A DNA stretch of 64,000 nucleotides from Corynebacterium callunae DSM 20147 (GCF_000344785.1 NC_020506.1:248001-312000), one strand, 5' to 3'. Shown: positions 38,581 to 48,394, numbered from the stretch's first letter. Translations and numbers: made by a program. The notes: generated by a model not told the origin, from the letters alone.

Positions 38581-39715
38581 CATGGATCTGCTGGTGGAAA
38601 AGGTACAGCGACACCTCGCTACCGTTGCAGAACCTTTAAGCAGCGCTGATATTGCCCGGGTGATCAGACAGGAAGCCACAGTTATTAGCGATGAAGATGT
38701 CATTGCAGTTTTGCGGCGCCTGCGTAGCGATTCAGTGGGAGTAGGTCCCTTAGAAACGCTGCTTGCAGTCCCTGGAGTAACCGATATTTTGGTCAATGGT
38801 CACCGCAGTGTCTGGATTGATAGGGGATCGGGCCTCGAAAAAGTTGATGTTGAGCTGGGATCTGAGGATATGGTGCGACGCTTGGCCACCAGACTTGCCT
38901 TATCTTGTGGACGGCGTCTTGATGATGCCCAACCCTATGCAGATGGTCGTTTAAGCCGTGATGACGGCAGTATGTTGCGCATTCACGCAGTGCTTGCGCC
39001 ACTGGCAGAATCTGGATCATGTATTAGCCTGCGAGTCTTACGCCAATCCAAACTAAGTCTGGATGACCTGGTTGCCGGGCATACTCTCTCACCTCAATTG
39101 GCAGCGGTGCTGCGCCACATTATTGCCCAACGGCGTGCCTTTTTAGTGGTGGGTGGCACTGGAACTGGGAAAACCACCCTCTTATCCGCCATGCTCAGTG
39201 AGGTTGCAGCTAATCAACGCATTATCTGTATTGAAGATACCGCTGAGCTGCATCCTTCCCATCCCGGCACTATTAATTTGATAGCCCGCCAAGCCAATGT
39301 GGAGGGTGCTGGTGCTGTCACCATGGCAGACCTGCTTAAACAATCTTTAAGAATGCGCCCGGACCGCATCGTCGTGGGAGAAATCCGCGGTGCTGAGGTA
39401 GTTGATCTTTTAGCAGCTATGAATACCGGACATGATGGTGGCGCGGGCACGATCCACGCTAATTCCATTTCGGAAGTACCAGCTCGCATGGAAGCCCTGG
39501 CTGCCAGCGGCGGACTAGATCGCATGGCGCTTCATTCCCAGTTGGCAGCAGCCGTAGATGTGGTGCTGGTGATGAAACACAGCCCACAGGGGCGTCGGCT
39601 TGCGCAAATTGGAGTGTTGCGCGGAAACCCTGTTAAAGCCCAGGTGGTGTGGGACATCGAGGCAGGACTACGCCCAGAAATTGATGCAGAGGTAGCCTCA
39701 TGGTTCTCCCAATAG
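38573..39715 (+). CDS. tadA: TadA/CpaF-type secretion ATPase
   Basis: 380-residue hexameric motor ATPase of the Tad/type IVc pilus or type II secretion family. Walker A GGTGTGKTT is at about residue 194, Asp box IEDTAELH at about 220, Walker B RIVVGEIRGAEVVDLL at about 264, and the His box GTIHANS at about 300. It powers assembly of the Flp-like fibre encoded downstream. Shares 8 bases with ssd and 16 bases with tadB, so translation is tightly coupled. Confidence 0.95.
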   Translation: MVDMDLLVEKVQRHLATVAEPLSSADIARVIRQEATVISDEDVIAVLRRLRSDSVGVGPLETLLAVPGVTDILVNGHRSVWIDRGSGLEKVDVELGSEDMVRRLATRLALSCGRRLDDAQPYADGRLSRDDGSMLRIHAVLAPLAESGSCISLRVLRQSKLSLDDLVAGHTLSPQLAAVLRHIIAQRRAFLVVGGTGTGKTTLLSAMLSEVAANQRIICIEDTAELHPSHPGTINLIARQANVEGAGAVTMADLLKQSLRMRPDRIVVGEIRGAEVVDLLAAMNTGHDGGAGTIHANSISEVPARMEALAASGGLDRMALHSQLAAAVDVVLVMKHSPQGRRLAQIGVLRGNPVKAQVVWDIEAGLRPEIDAEVASWFSQ

Positions 39716-40491
39716 TGCTGCTCGGTCTAGCAGTCTTATGCAGCTCACCGGGTCCTTTGGCAAGTGGCCCAAGGGTAAGAGGGGAAAAGCTGCAGCCGCA
39801 GCGTCGAGCGTCGTGGTTGATAGTGCTGCTATTTCCCATGGCAACAGTTGCTTTTGTAGTCATTGGGGTGGACGCAGCAACAATGATTGCCCTGTTTATG
39901 GTGCTCTTTGTGGTGGTGTGGCGAATTAAAGCGCAGCAAAAGCGCACCACAGCCACCAAACAAGCAACAGCTCTGGCCGGGTTTTTAGGGTTGTGCGCCG
40001 GAAACTTAAGAGCAGGCGCGCCGATGGTGGAAGCAATGGATCATGCCTTGGCCAATACACCAGCAGAAAAGACTCTTAAGGAAGCATTGGGGTCAGCAGC
40101 CCGGCGCGCACGTTCTGGCGGCGGGGGACATGCGGTATTGGCAGAGGCCGAAATCCCTGATCTCAAACGCCTGGGCACTTTATGGAGTACCTCGGAAAAA
40201 CACGGCATTCCACTGGTCACACTCATTGAACAAATGCGTCAACGAATTGATGCTCGAGAAAGACATCATGCAGCCACCCGAGCAGCATTACAAGGACCCC
40301 AGGCCACAGCAGTGATTCTGAGTTTATTACCAGTTGCTGGAGTGCTGATGGGAACGGCTATGGGAGCAGATCCCGTGGCAGTGCTCACCGGGGGCGGGTT
40401 AGGCGGAGTAATGCTCGTTGTCGGAGTGGGATTGGGTGTGGCGGGATTTATTATCACCCAAAAAATACTGGAAAATGCGAGTCCCTCATGA
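39700..40491 (+). CDS. tadB: TadB-like inner-membrane platform protein
   Basis: 263 residues with a hydrophobic N-terminus (two helices, about 1-75), a cytoplasmic T2SSF domain (about 90-200) and two C-terminal helices (about 205-255). It is equivalent to Rv3658c. It overlaps tadA by 16 bases and tadC by 4. Together TadB and TadC form the platform on which the pilin is polymerised. Confidence 0.9.
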   Translation: MVLPIVLLGLAVLCSSPGPLASGPRVRGEKLQPQRRASWLIVLLFPMATVAFVVIGVDAATMIALFMVLFVVVWRIKAQQKRTTATKQATALAGFLGLCAGNLRAGAPMVEAMDHALANTPAEKTLKEALGSAARRARSGGGGHAVLAEAEIPDLKRLGTLWSTSEKHGIPLVTLIEQMRQRIDARERHHAATRAALQGPQATAVILSLLPVAGVLMGTAMGADPVAVLTGGGLGGVMLVVGVGLGVAGFIITQKILENASPS

Positions 40492-41057
40492 TCGCCGCCT
40501 GCCTTATCGCAATGATTGCAGCACTGGTCATGCCACCTCAACCAGGTTTTAGAGTCGGGCTTAAAAAGCCTAAGACCACCCTGCGTATCCGGGCGGGACC
40601 GATGTTGAAAAAGCAGGTGGATCCGCTGGAAATAGCAGCGGATATTGAGCTCTTCTCTGCCTGTTTGGATGCCGGTTTAAACACCAGAGATGCCGCAGCA
40701 GTGGTTTCTCAAGTGGCGGTGGAATCCCAACAACACATCTGGACCCAAGTGGTAGCGCTGCTCTCAATTGGTGTTAGTGCCCACAGAGCCTTTTCACTAA
40801 TGGCTGGACAATCCGGCCTAGACGAACTGGCAAATTTGGCCACTGTTTCACAACGATCTGGAAGTGCTCTAAGTACTGGATGCAAACAAATAGCACTTAG
40901 TTTGCGCGCTGTTGCAGCTGATCACCGCACCGCAGCTGCAGAACGCGCCGGGGTTTTTATTGCCTTGCCTCTAGCTTTATGTTTTTTGCCGGCTTTTATC
41001 ATCATCGGCCTGGCACCCGTGGTGCTGAGCCTGGGTACGCAACTTATCAATTTCTAA
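40488..41057 (+). CDS. tadC: TadC-like inner-membrane platform protein
   Basis: 189 residues, shorter than proteobacterial TadC (about 300). One N-terminal helix, a T2SSF core with LFSACLDAGLNTRDAAAVVS (about residues 52-71) and a C-terminal helix (about 150-185). Equivalent to Rv3657c. Start overlaps the tadB stop by 4 bases. Confidence 0.88.
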   Translation: MIAACLIAMIAALVMPPQPGFRVGLKKPKTTLRIRAGPMLKKQVDPLEIAADIELFSACLDAGLNTRDAAAVVSQVAVESQQHIWTQVVALLSIGVSAHRAFSLMAGQSGLDELANLATVSQRSGSALSTGCKQIALSLRAVAADHRTAAAERAGVFIALPLALCFLPAFIIIGLAPVVLSLGTQLINF

Positions 41058-41080
41058 AAACACACTTAAAGGAGAAAACC

Positions 41081-41281
41081 ATGTCCCTAATTCCCAACAA
41101 CCTTCGTTCTCGCTCTTTAGCCGTGCTTAATGAGGAGGATGGCTTAACCACCGTCGAATATGCACTTGGCACCCTCGCCGCTGCGGCTTTAGCGGCCGTA
41201 CTTTATGCCGTGGTGAATAGCGATGCAGTGTCTTCAGCTTTTGAAGCCATTATTAATGATGCATTAAGCGCACGACCTTAG
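41081..41281 (+). CDS. Flp-type pilin-like protein (DUF4244)
   Basis: 66-residue prepilin. The motif EEDG-LTTVEYALG contains a type IV prepilin cleavage site (G before LTTVEY, with Glu at +5 and Tyr at +6), followed by a hydrophobic helix, as in Flp pilins and Rv3656c. It is presumably cleaved and assembled by the TadABC machine. The ribosome site AAAGGAG (41068-41074) six bases upstream is the strongest in the operon, as expected for a major subunit. No prepilin peptidase gene is in the window. Confidence 0.9.
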   Translation: MSLIPNNLRSRSLAVLNEEDGLTTVEYALGTLAAAALAAVLYAVVNSDAVSSAFEAIINDALSARP

Positions 41282-41297
41282 TTATTCGGCAGCAGTC

Positions 41298-41633
41298 ATG
41301 GTGAAAAAACACAAAATAATCGGGCGACAGCGTTTCCCACCATTGCTTGCCGATGAGCGCGGATCAGTCAGTATTGAAGCAGCTCTGGCGCTCTCAGCAA
41401 TGGTGGTGGTGTGCGCCTTAATTGTGGCGGCAATGGCCACCCTAGCTACATATTTAGCAGCCATTGATGCAGCTGGAGCTGCTGCCAGGGCACATGCCAT
41501 CGGGGAAGAATTTTCACCGGCTAGAGGCAGCCTGCACCTGGCAGAATCCGGAGGATTGCTCACCGCCACAGTTACCATCCGAGCACCATTCGGGGAGATC
41601 TCCGCAGATGCCATCTATCCCTTGGAAAACTGA
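41298..41633 (+). CDS. TadE-like pseudopilin
   Basis: 111 residues. ERGSVSIEAALALSAMVVVCALIVAAMATLA (about residues 20-50) is a TadE-type N-terminal signal, with a Gly-Ser-Val-Ser-Ile-Glu cleavage-like motif, then a short beta-rich exterior domain. Equivalent to Rv3655c, whose product resembles TadE minor pilins. Overlaps the next gene by 26 bases. Confidence 0.88.
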   Translation: MVKKHKIIGRQRFPPLLADERGSVSIEAALALSAMVVVCALIVAAMATLATYLAAIDAAGAAARAHAIGEEFSPARGSLHLAESGGLLTATVTIRAPFGEISADAIYPLEN

Positions 41634-41946
41634 TGACGCAGGTTACGCCACAGTTGCCGGTGCGGGTTTTGCTGCTGCTCTCGCAGGACTTTTTATCCTG
41701 CTGGCATGGCAAGCAAGCCAGTTGTTGGCGCGGGAACAAGCACAGGTGGCAGCAGATTTATCGGCAGTGGCAGGTGCCTATGCATTTGCCAGCGGCGAAC
41801 AAAAGACAACTGCGTGTACCCGTGCTCAAGAAATCGCAGAGCTAAATAAGGCACAACTAGAAAGCTGCACCGTTGAGGACCAAGACCTCATTGTGGAAAC
41901 CCGAGTGAGAGGAGAAGAAGCTCAAGCCAAAGCCGGACCACTTTAG
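41608..41946 (+). CDS. Rv3654c-like secretion/helicase-neighbourhood TadE-like protein
   Basis: 112 residues with a hydrophobic segment right after DDAGYATVAGAG (about residues 9-20), then an exterior region with two Cys (CTRAQ and SCTVED) that may form a disulfide. This is the family named for its position between TadE and the DEAD-box helicase. ATG 41608 follows GGGGAG by 10 bases and lies inside tadE; other ATGs upstream would overlap more of tadE. Probably a minor pilin. Last gene of the tad operon. Confidence 0.78.
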   Translation: MPSIPWKTDDAGYATVAGAGFAAALAGLFILLAWQASQLLAREQAQVAADLSAVAGAYAFASGEQKTTACTRAQEIAELNKAQLESCTVEDQDLIVETRVRGEEAQAKAGPL

Positions 41947-41953
41947 AGACAAC

Positions 41954-44371
41954 TTAGGAGGAAGTTCCCAAAAGAGTGACCATGGCGCCAAGCAATTTAA
42001 TGGCACCAGCCTTATCCAGCGGATTATTTCCATTGCCACATTTGGGGGATTGCACACAGCTGGGGCATCCAGATTCACAGCTACAGCTGCGGACAACCTC
42101 AAAAGTGGCTTCGATCCATTCCGCAAAGCGCCTAAAACCGCAATCGGCAAAGCCGGCGCCGCCATCCATACCGTCATAAACAAAAACGGTGGGATAGCCG
42201 GTATCGGCATGCAAAGCAGTAGAAACACCTCCGATATCCCAGCGATCGCAGGTGGCCAACAAAGGCAACATTCCAATTGCCGCATGTTCGGCTGCATGCA
42301 GTGCGCCGGGGATATCGGCCTCTGCAATGCCCATTGCTCTTAAAGCCAAAGGATCGATGGTGTAGGCAACTGCGCGGGTATTAAGAATTTGAGGAGGCAG
42401 ATATAGGGGAGTGGCATCCAAGGTGGTGCCATCGGGCAGTCGGGTGACATAACCGGTGACGCGGTCAGTTACCTGGACGTTGACATTGGCAACCCACAAA
42501 CCACCACCAGCATCAAAAACCTCGGATTCTTCAGGAGCTGAAGTAATTCGAATATCGGTATCACTGCGCGCAAAGGTGGTGTACTCAGGTAATTCAGGCC
42601 TGGCCAAGGCTAGTTTTTCTTCCAAATCAAGCTCGTCGATCACAAAGGATTCACCCTGATGTAAATACACAGCTCCGGGATGTACCTGCGACATGGCACG
42701 CGCGGAATCAATCGTGCCCAAAAGACGTCCATCAGTGATGTCCACAATCAAGAATTCCGATCCGGAACCACCGCGCAAACTAACCTGCTGATGTGCGGTC
42801 TCAGGGCTTAGCTCAACATCGGCTGCAGCTGGGTTTTCCACAGCAAACCAGCCTCGCGGACGTTTGCGCAAAAGCCCCTGAGCAGTAAGTTCTGCAACTA
42901 CCTGCTGCGCGCCGAAGGCTTCTATCTCGGCTTCATCCAGTGGTTTCTCCACGGCTGCACAGTAGATATGTCCCCGGATAACATGCGGATTAGTGGGATC
43001 AAATACCGCTGCCTCCACAGGTTTATCCAAAAGTGCTGCTGGGTGATTAACCAAATAGGTATCCATGGGTTCATCGCGGGCCACCAACACCACAATGGAT
43101 CCTTGACCCCGTCGTCCAGCTCGGCCGGCTTGTTGCCAAAAAGAGGCAACGGTGCCGGGGAACCCTGCGGTGACAACCGCATCGAGGCCGCCGACGTCAA
43201 TGCCCAGCTCCAACGCATTGGTTGACGCAACGCCGAGCAGGGTGCCGTCGTCAAGCATTCTTTCCAGCTTGCGCCGGTCCTCGGCCAAATAGCCCGCGCG
43301 GTAGGACGCTACGCGCCGGGCAAAATCGGGGCGGCCCAGTAAAGATAATTCTTCTTGGGCGCGCAGGGCGACGATTTCTGCTTGGCGCCGGGACCGCACA
43401 AAGGTCAAGGTCCGGGCACCTTCGGCGATGAGCGTGCCCATAATATTGGCGGCCTCAGTGCTGGCGGCGCGGCGCACGGGAGCGCCATTTTCGCCCTCGG
43501 CACCCTCAATAAATCCTGGTTCCCAGAGCATAACGGTGCGGCTGCCTGTGGGGGCGCCGTCCTCAGTCACCGCGGTAACCGGTGTACCAAGCAGGCGGGA
43601 GGCGTGAATTGCCGGCTCAGAGCTGGTGGCAGAAGCCAAAATAACGGTGGGATGACTGCCATAAAAAGCGGCAATGCGTAGCAATCGACGCAGTACCATC
43701 GAAATATGTGCGCCAAAAACCCCACGATAAGCATGGCATTCATCAACCACAATAAATTTTAGGTGGCGCAGTAGCCGAGCCCAGCGCGGATGATTGCTCA
43801 AAATCGAGGCATGAACCATATCGGGATTTGTAAAAACAAAACGCGTGAGATCACGAATACCCGCTCGTGCCTCCGTGGGAGTGTCCCCATCATAGGGAGC
43901 TGGATGAATTGGGCTTGCTGGATTTAAGTCCTTGACCAGGGAGGACACAGCAGCTAATTGATCAGAGCCCAAAGCCTTGGTGGGCGTGAGATACATGGCG
44001 CAGGCTGTTGGATCGGCAGATAACGCCGCCAAAATTGGCAATTGATAGCCCAAGGATTTACCCGAGGACGTACCCGTAGCTACCACCACGTGTTTGCCTT
44101 GCCAGGCAAGTTCCGCAGTGCGCGCCTGATGGCTAAAAAGCTTGTCGACGCCGCGATCGCCCAGGGCTTTTTGTAGTTGCGCGGGCACAAAGCTTGGCCA
44201 CTCGGCAAAAACCGCCCGCTTTGCGGGCAGAGTGCTCAGGTGGGTCAGCGTGGATTCGGGATAGCGCTTAACAATAACTTCTGCCAGTTCGGCACCAAGA
44301 CCTACAGGTTGAGACGCATCACCAGGTTTCATAGCGGTTGGGTTTTCCGAAGCAAAATCGGGGGTGTTCAA
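41954..44371 (-). CDS. DEAD/DEAH-box helicase with C-terminal Cys cluster
   Basis: 805 residues. Helicase motifs: Q/I ATGTSSGKSLGYQ (about residue 99), II VVDECHAY (about 212), III SATSSEP (about 250), V STNALELGIDVGGLD, VI QQAGRAGRRG (about 418). The C-terminal DUF1998 region contains CSCESGCPSC and KCGNG, four conserved Cys that bind a metal. This is Rv3649-like and resembles MrfA/Hrq1 repair helicases, which suggests a role in DNA damage repair; that link is by family. It converges on the tad operon with 7 bases between. Confidence 0.92.
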   Translation of the reverse strand: MNTPDFASENPTAMKPGDASQPVGLGAELAEVIVKRYPESTLTHLSTLPAKRAVFAEWPSFVPAQLQKALGDRGVDKLFSHQARTAELAWQGKHVVVATGTSSGKSLGYQLPILAALSADPTACAMYLTPTKALGSDQLAAVSSLVKDLNPASPIHPAPYDGDTPTEARAGIRDLTRFVFTNPDMVHASILSNHPRWARLLRHLKFIVVDECHAYRGVFGAHISMVLRRLLRIAAFYGSHPTVILASATSSEPAIHASRLLGTPVTAVTEDGAPTGSRTVMLWEPGFIEGAEGENGAPVRRAASTEAANIMGTLIAEGARTLTFVRSRRQAEIVALRAQEELSLLGRPDFARRVASYRAGYLAEDRRKLERMLDDGTLLGVASTNALELGIDVGGLDAVVTAGFPGTVASFWQQAGRAGRRGQGSIVVLVARDEPMDTYLVNHPAALLDKPVEAAVFDPTNPHVIRGHIYCAAVEKPLDEAEIEAFGAQQVVAELTAQGLLRKRPRGWFAVENPAAADVELSPETAHQQVSLRGGSGSEFLIVDITDGRLLGTIDSARAMSQVHPGAVYLHQGESFVIDELDLEEKLALARPELPEYTTFARSDTDIRITSAPEESEVFDAGGGLWVANVNVQVTDRVTGYVTRLPDGTTLDATPLYLPPQILNTRAVAYTIDPLALRAMGIAEADIPGALHAAEHAAIGMLPLLATCDRWDIGGVSTALHADTGYPTVFVYDGMDGGAGFADCGFRRFAEWIEATFEVVRSCSCESGCPSCVQSPKCGNGNNPLDKAGAIKLLGAMVTLLGTSS

Positions 44372-44647
44372 GCTTTTACCCCCTTTCGTGGAGTTTCTTA
44401 AAGGTTACTGACCTGCACAAACTAAAAACGATTTCCTTTTACCCTATCGCTTAGGCCACAAACATGAGACACTTGTTCCTAGGTCGCAGATTCAAGGCGC
44501 AGTGTTTAACGCTCGCAAGGATAGACGCGGGCGTTCGACTTTTTAATGTTGTCGGCGTTCGAGCAAGACGGCCAGATGGCTATTTATACATAGGTATAGG
44601 TACGGCATCGAACCCGATAGTATTTCCAATCAGTAAAGGTAAGACAC

Positions 44648-44851
44648 ATGGCACAGGGCACGGTTAAGTGGTTCAACGCAGAAAAGGGCTTTGGTTTCAT
44701 CGCTCCTTCCGACGGATCCGCTGACGTTTTCGTCCACTACTCCGAGATTGAGGGCAACGGCTTCCGTTCCCTCGAGGAGAATCAGCTCGTCGAGTTCGAA
44801 ATCGGCGAAGGCGCAAAGGGCCTCCAGGCTCAGGCTGTTCGCGCAGTCTAA
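44648..44851 (+). CDS. cspA: cold-shock protein
   Basis: 67-residue cold-shock domain protein: RNP1 KGFGFI (residues 15-20) and RNP2 DVFVHY (residues 26-31), start [15 protein letters not shown] chaperone. AAAGGTAAG six bases before the ATG is its ribosome site. The 276-base upstream region between the helicase and cspA contains a repeated GGCGTTCGA and candidate -10 TATTTATACAT near 44580-44590. An intrinsic terminator follows directly. Confidence 0.96.
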   Translation: MAQGTVKWFNAEKGFGFIAPSDGSADVFVHYSEIEGNGFRSLEENQLVEFEIGEGAKGLQAQAVRAV

Positions 44852-44865
44852 TTTGCAACTAGCAT

Positions 44866-44896
44866 AAAACCGGTAACCATTGGTTACCGGTTTTTT
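44866..44896 (+). terminator. cspA terminator
   Basis: 14-bp perfect arms (44866-44879, 44881-44894) with a T-run to 44896. Confidence 0.9.
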
Positions 44897-45400
44897 CATG
44901 TCTGCCATTAATTAGCGGGGCAATGTGGGGGTGCTCAAACTAAATAATTCAGAGGACATAGAGTTAGAAAATAGGGTGTAAAAAAACTGCAATTCTTGCT
45001 CATTTAGTGGGCTTAATGGGATTTTTGGTGGTACTGAGAAGTCTCAAGGAGGTAGCTTGGAAAAATGCCCAGAATTGCTGAGTGTTGGACAATGACTGCA
45101 GAAGGCCCTAATAATACTGTGTAGCGTGTAAGTATATGAGAGACTAAAAATCATTTTGGTCTCAGCGTGTTTGCTCGAGTGCTGAAGAAAGTGTTTAAAA
45201 AGTACTTTCTAAGGTGCGCTGGATGGTGTTCTTTCCCTGGGAAGAGCACCGGATTCAATGAATGCAGCAGCCTTGTGGTTATGCTTTCCAAGAGTGAACG
45301 TTTATTTGTGCGATGAAATTAAGGCACAGTGGACAACACATGCGTAATGGAAAACAGTGTTTCAAAAGAACACCGCAGTCAACGAGAGGGATGCATTCCC
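44897..45400 (+). other. 504-bp intergenic region before topA
   Basis: No convincing gene. AAGGAGG (45046-45052) precedes only a 12-codon TTG ORF and a 19-codon ATG ORF. Two hairpins are visible: GAGACTAAAA/TTTTGGTCTC (45140-45149, 45154-45163) and GGTGTTCTTTCC/GGAAGAGCACC (about 45233-45259). GAGAGGG (45384-45390) is the topA ribosome site. Confidence 0.5.
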
Positions 45401-48394
45401 GTGGCAGAATCTAAGGGATCCGGCAAGAAGTACCTGGTCATTGTGGAATCAGCGACCAAAGCCAAAAAGATCCAGCCGTATTTGGGCAACGACTACATTG
45501 TCGAAGCCTCCGTCGGTCACATCCGTGATCTGCCTCGTGGCGCTGCAGACGTGCCAACTAAATACAAAAAAGAGCCTTGGGCTCGCCTTGGTGTTGACAC
45601 CGATCACGGCTTTGCGCCCCTTTATGTTGTTAGCCCAGATAAGAAAAAGAAGGTCGCTGACCTCAAAGCAAAGCTCAAGCAAGTTGATGAGCTGTTGCTC
45701 GCAACAGACCCCGACCGTGAAGGCGAAGCAATCGCTTGGCACCTGCTCGAGGTGTTGAAGCCCACTGTTCCAGTACGTCGCATGGTCTTTAATGAGATCA
45801 CTAAGTCAGCGATTCTGGCAGCTGCGGAAAATACCCGTGAGCTAGACGTTAACCTGGTTGATGCGCAGGAAACCCGACGCATCCTCGACCGTCTTTATGG
45901 TTATGAAGTGTCTCCGGTGCTGTGGAAGAAAGTTATGCCACGCCTTTCTGCCGGACGTGTGCAATCGGTAGCAACACGAGTGATCGTGGAGCGCGAGCGC
46001 GAGCGCATGGCCTTTATTTCTGCTGATTACTGGGATCTTTCTGCAGAATTTAACACCGGTGAAAAGTCCTCCTCTGATGCAGCGAATCCTTCTTCTTTTA
46101 GCGCACGCTTGTCCACTATTGATGGCAGCCGCGTAGCCCAAGGTCGAGATTTTAATGACCGCGGCCAGTTAATTTCGGACGTGGTTGTCGTCGATAAGCA
46201 AAGGGCTGAGGCCCTGGCCGAGGCACTTAAAGGCCAGGAAATGGCCGTGGTTGGGGTTGAGGAAAAGCCTTATACCCGCCGACCTTATGCGCCTTTTATG
46301 ACCTCTACGCTGCAGCAAGAGGCTGGCCGCAAGTTGCACTTTACCTCTGAGCGCACCATGCGCATTGCTCAGCGTTTGTATGAAAACGGCCATATTACTT
46401 ATATGCGTACTGACTCCACCTCGCTCTCGGCGCAGGGTATGAAGGCTGCGCGTGATCAGGCGCTGGAGCTTTATGGCAGCGAATATGTTTCGCCTAGCCC
46501 GCGCACCTATGACCGTAAGGTGAAGAACTCGCAGGAGGCTCACGAAGCTATTCGCCCTGCTGGTGAATCTTTTGCAACTCCGGGCCAGCTACATGGTCAA
46601 TTAGATGCGGAAGAATTTAAGCTTTATGAGCTGATTTGGCAGCGCACCGTAGCTTCCCAGATGGCTGATGCGAAGGGCACCTCGATGAAGGTGACCATTG
46701 CCGGTACGGCAAAAACTGGCGAAAAAACCGAATTTAACGCCACTGGACGCACCCTGACATTCCCCGGTTTCTTGCGTGCTTATGTGGAGGTTTCTCAAAC
46801 CACTGATGGCAAAGATGTAGCCGATAATGCAGAAAAGCGTTTGCCACGCCTTGCTGAAGGTGATGCACTCACTGCCACTGAGATTCAGGCAGATGGCCAC
46901 AATACCAATCCGCCAGCGCGTTTTACTGAAGCATCTTTGGTGAAGAAGATGGAAGATCTGGGCATTGGGCGTCCTTCCACCTATGCCTCTATTATTAAGA
47001 CCATTCAGGATCGTGGTTATGTGTACTCCCGCGGTAATGCGCTGGTGCCTTCCTGGGTTGCTTTTGCCGTAGTTGGCCTGTTGGAAGCCAATTTCACCTC
47101 TTTGGTGGACTATGATTTCACCTCTTCTATGGAAGATGAGCTAGATAATATTGCCGCGGGCCGCGAAGGCCGCACCGAATGGCTAAATGGCTTCTACTTT
47201 GGTGATGCTGAGGCCGATGATTCTATGGCGGAATCAGTTGCGCGCCAGGGTGGTTTGAAGGCGCTGGTTAATTCCAACCTTGAGCAAATTGATGCACGCT
47301 CCGTAAACTCTTTGAAGCTTTTCGACGATGCCGAAGGCCGTGCCGTCAACGTGCGTGTGGGCCGTTATGGTCCGTATATTGAAAGGGTTGTGGGCACCAA
47401 CGCGGAGGGCGAGCCGGAATACCAGCGCGCCAATCTGCCTGAGGAAACCACTCCTGATGAGCTCACCTTAGAGGTGGCAGAGAAGCTTTTTGCTACCCCA
47501 CAAGGTGGCCGTGAGCTGGGCATTAACCCCGCTAATGGACGCATGATTGTGGCTAAGGAAGGTCGCTTTGGTCCTTATGTTATCGAGCAGGTGACTGAGG
47601 ATGAGCGTGCCGGTGCTGTCGCCCAGGCTGAAGAGGTTGTTGCTGCTGAGCGCAAGGCTGAGGATGAACAGCGTGCTGTGGAAGGTAAGCGTCCCAAGAA
47701 TTGGGAGACCAAAACCGCGGCCACCCAAAAAGAAAAGCGCATTAACCAGCTGGTAGAAGAAACCCTCAAGCCAGCTACTGCCTCACTCTTTAATGGCATG
47801 GAACCTGCCACCGTCACCTTGGAAGAGGCTTTGCAGCTCTTGTCGCTCCCTCGTGAGGTGGGCGTGGATCCTGCTGATGATGAGCTAATTACCGCGCAGA
47901 ACGGCCGTTATGGCCCATATCTGAAGAAGGGTAATGATTCTCGCTCGCTATCTAGTGAAGCGCAGATTTTCACCATTACTTTGGACGAGGCTCGTCGTAT
48001 TTATGCCGAGCCAAAGCGCCGTGGCCGGGCGGCTGCTCAGCCACCGCTGAAGACTTTGGGTGATAATGACGTCTCAGGCAAGCCAATGACCGTTAAGGAT
48101 GGTCGTTTTGGCCCTTATGTTACTGATGGCACCACCAATGCTTCCCTGCGCAAGGGTGATGTTCCAGAGTCGTTGACCGATGCGCGTGCCAATGAGTTGC
48201 TTTCTGAGCGTCGTGCCAAGGAAGCTGCTGATGGCGGTGCGCCGGCTAAGAAGACGGCTGCTAAAAAGACCACCCCTAAGAAAACTGCAGCTAAAAAGGC
48301 TCCTGCCAAGAAGGCAGCGAAGAAGAGCACTAAAAAAACTCCGCCAAAAACTACTAAGAACGTGGTGAAGGCTGGATCGCGAAAGCAGTCTTAA
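45401..48394 (+). CDS. topA: DNA topoisomerase I
   Basis: 997 residues, type IA topoisomerase that relaxes negative supercoils. Toprim domain starts at KKYLVIVESATKAKKIQPYLG with the acidic TDPDREGEAIAWH motif (about residue 90). Catalytic Tyr334 sits in HITYMRTDSTSLS. The C-terminal third has repeated GRxGPY blocks and ends in a Lys-rich, Ala/Pro/Lys tail of about 60 residues as in other actinobacteria. GTG 45401 gives the family length; the ORF can extend to 45329 without a ribosome site. Followed at 3 bases by the yhhN-like gene. Confidence 0.96.
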   Translation: MAESKGSGKKYLVIVESATKAKKIQPYLGNDYIVEASVGHIRDLPRGAADVPTKYKKEPWARLGVDTDHGFAPLYVVSPDKKKKVADLKAKLKQVDELLLATDPDREGEAIAWHLLEVLKPTVPVRRMVFNEITKSAILAAAENTRELDVNLVDAQETRRILDRLYGYEVSPVLWKKVMPRLSAGRVQSVATRVIVERERERMAFISADYWDLSAEFNTGEKSSSDAANPSSFSARLSTIDGSRVAQGRDFNDRGQLISDVVVVDKQRAEALAEALKGQEMAVVGVEEKPYTRRPYAPFMTSTLQQEAGRKLHFTSERTMRIAQRLYENGHITYMRTDSTSLSAQGMKAARDQALELYGSEYVSPSPRTYDRKVKNSQEAHEAIRPAGESFATPGQLHGQLDAEEFKLYELIWQRTVASQMADAKGTSMKVTIAGTAKTGEKTEFNATGRTLTFPGFLRAYVEVSQTTDGKDVADNAEKRLPRLAEGDALTATEIQADGHNTNPPARFTEASLVKKMEDLGIGRPSTYASIIKTIQDRGYVYSRGNALVPSWVAFAVVGLLEANFTSLVDYDFTSSMEDELDNIAAGREGRTEWLNGFYFGDAEADDSMAESVARQGGLKALVNSNLEQIDARSVNSLKLFDDAEGRAVNVRVGRYGPYIERVVGTNAEGEPEYQRANLPEETTPDELTLEVAEKLFATPQGGRELGINPANGRMIVAKEGRFGPYVIEQVTEDERAGAVAQAEEVVAAERKAEDEQRAVEGKRPKNWETKTAATQKEKRINQLVEETLKPATASLFNGMEPATVTLEEALQLLSLPREVGVDPADDELITAQNGRYGPYLKKGNDSRSLSSEAQIFTITLDEARRIYAEPKRRGRAAAQPPLKTLGDNDVSGKPMTVKDGRFGPYVTDGTTNASLRKGDVPESLTDARANELLSERRAKEAADGGAPAKKTAAKKTTPKKTAAKKAPAKKAAKKSTKKTPPKTTKNVVKAGSRKQS

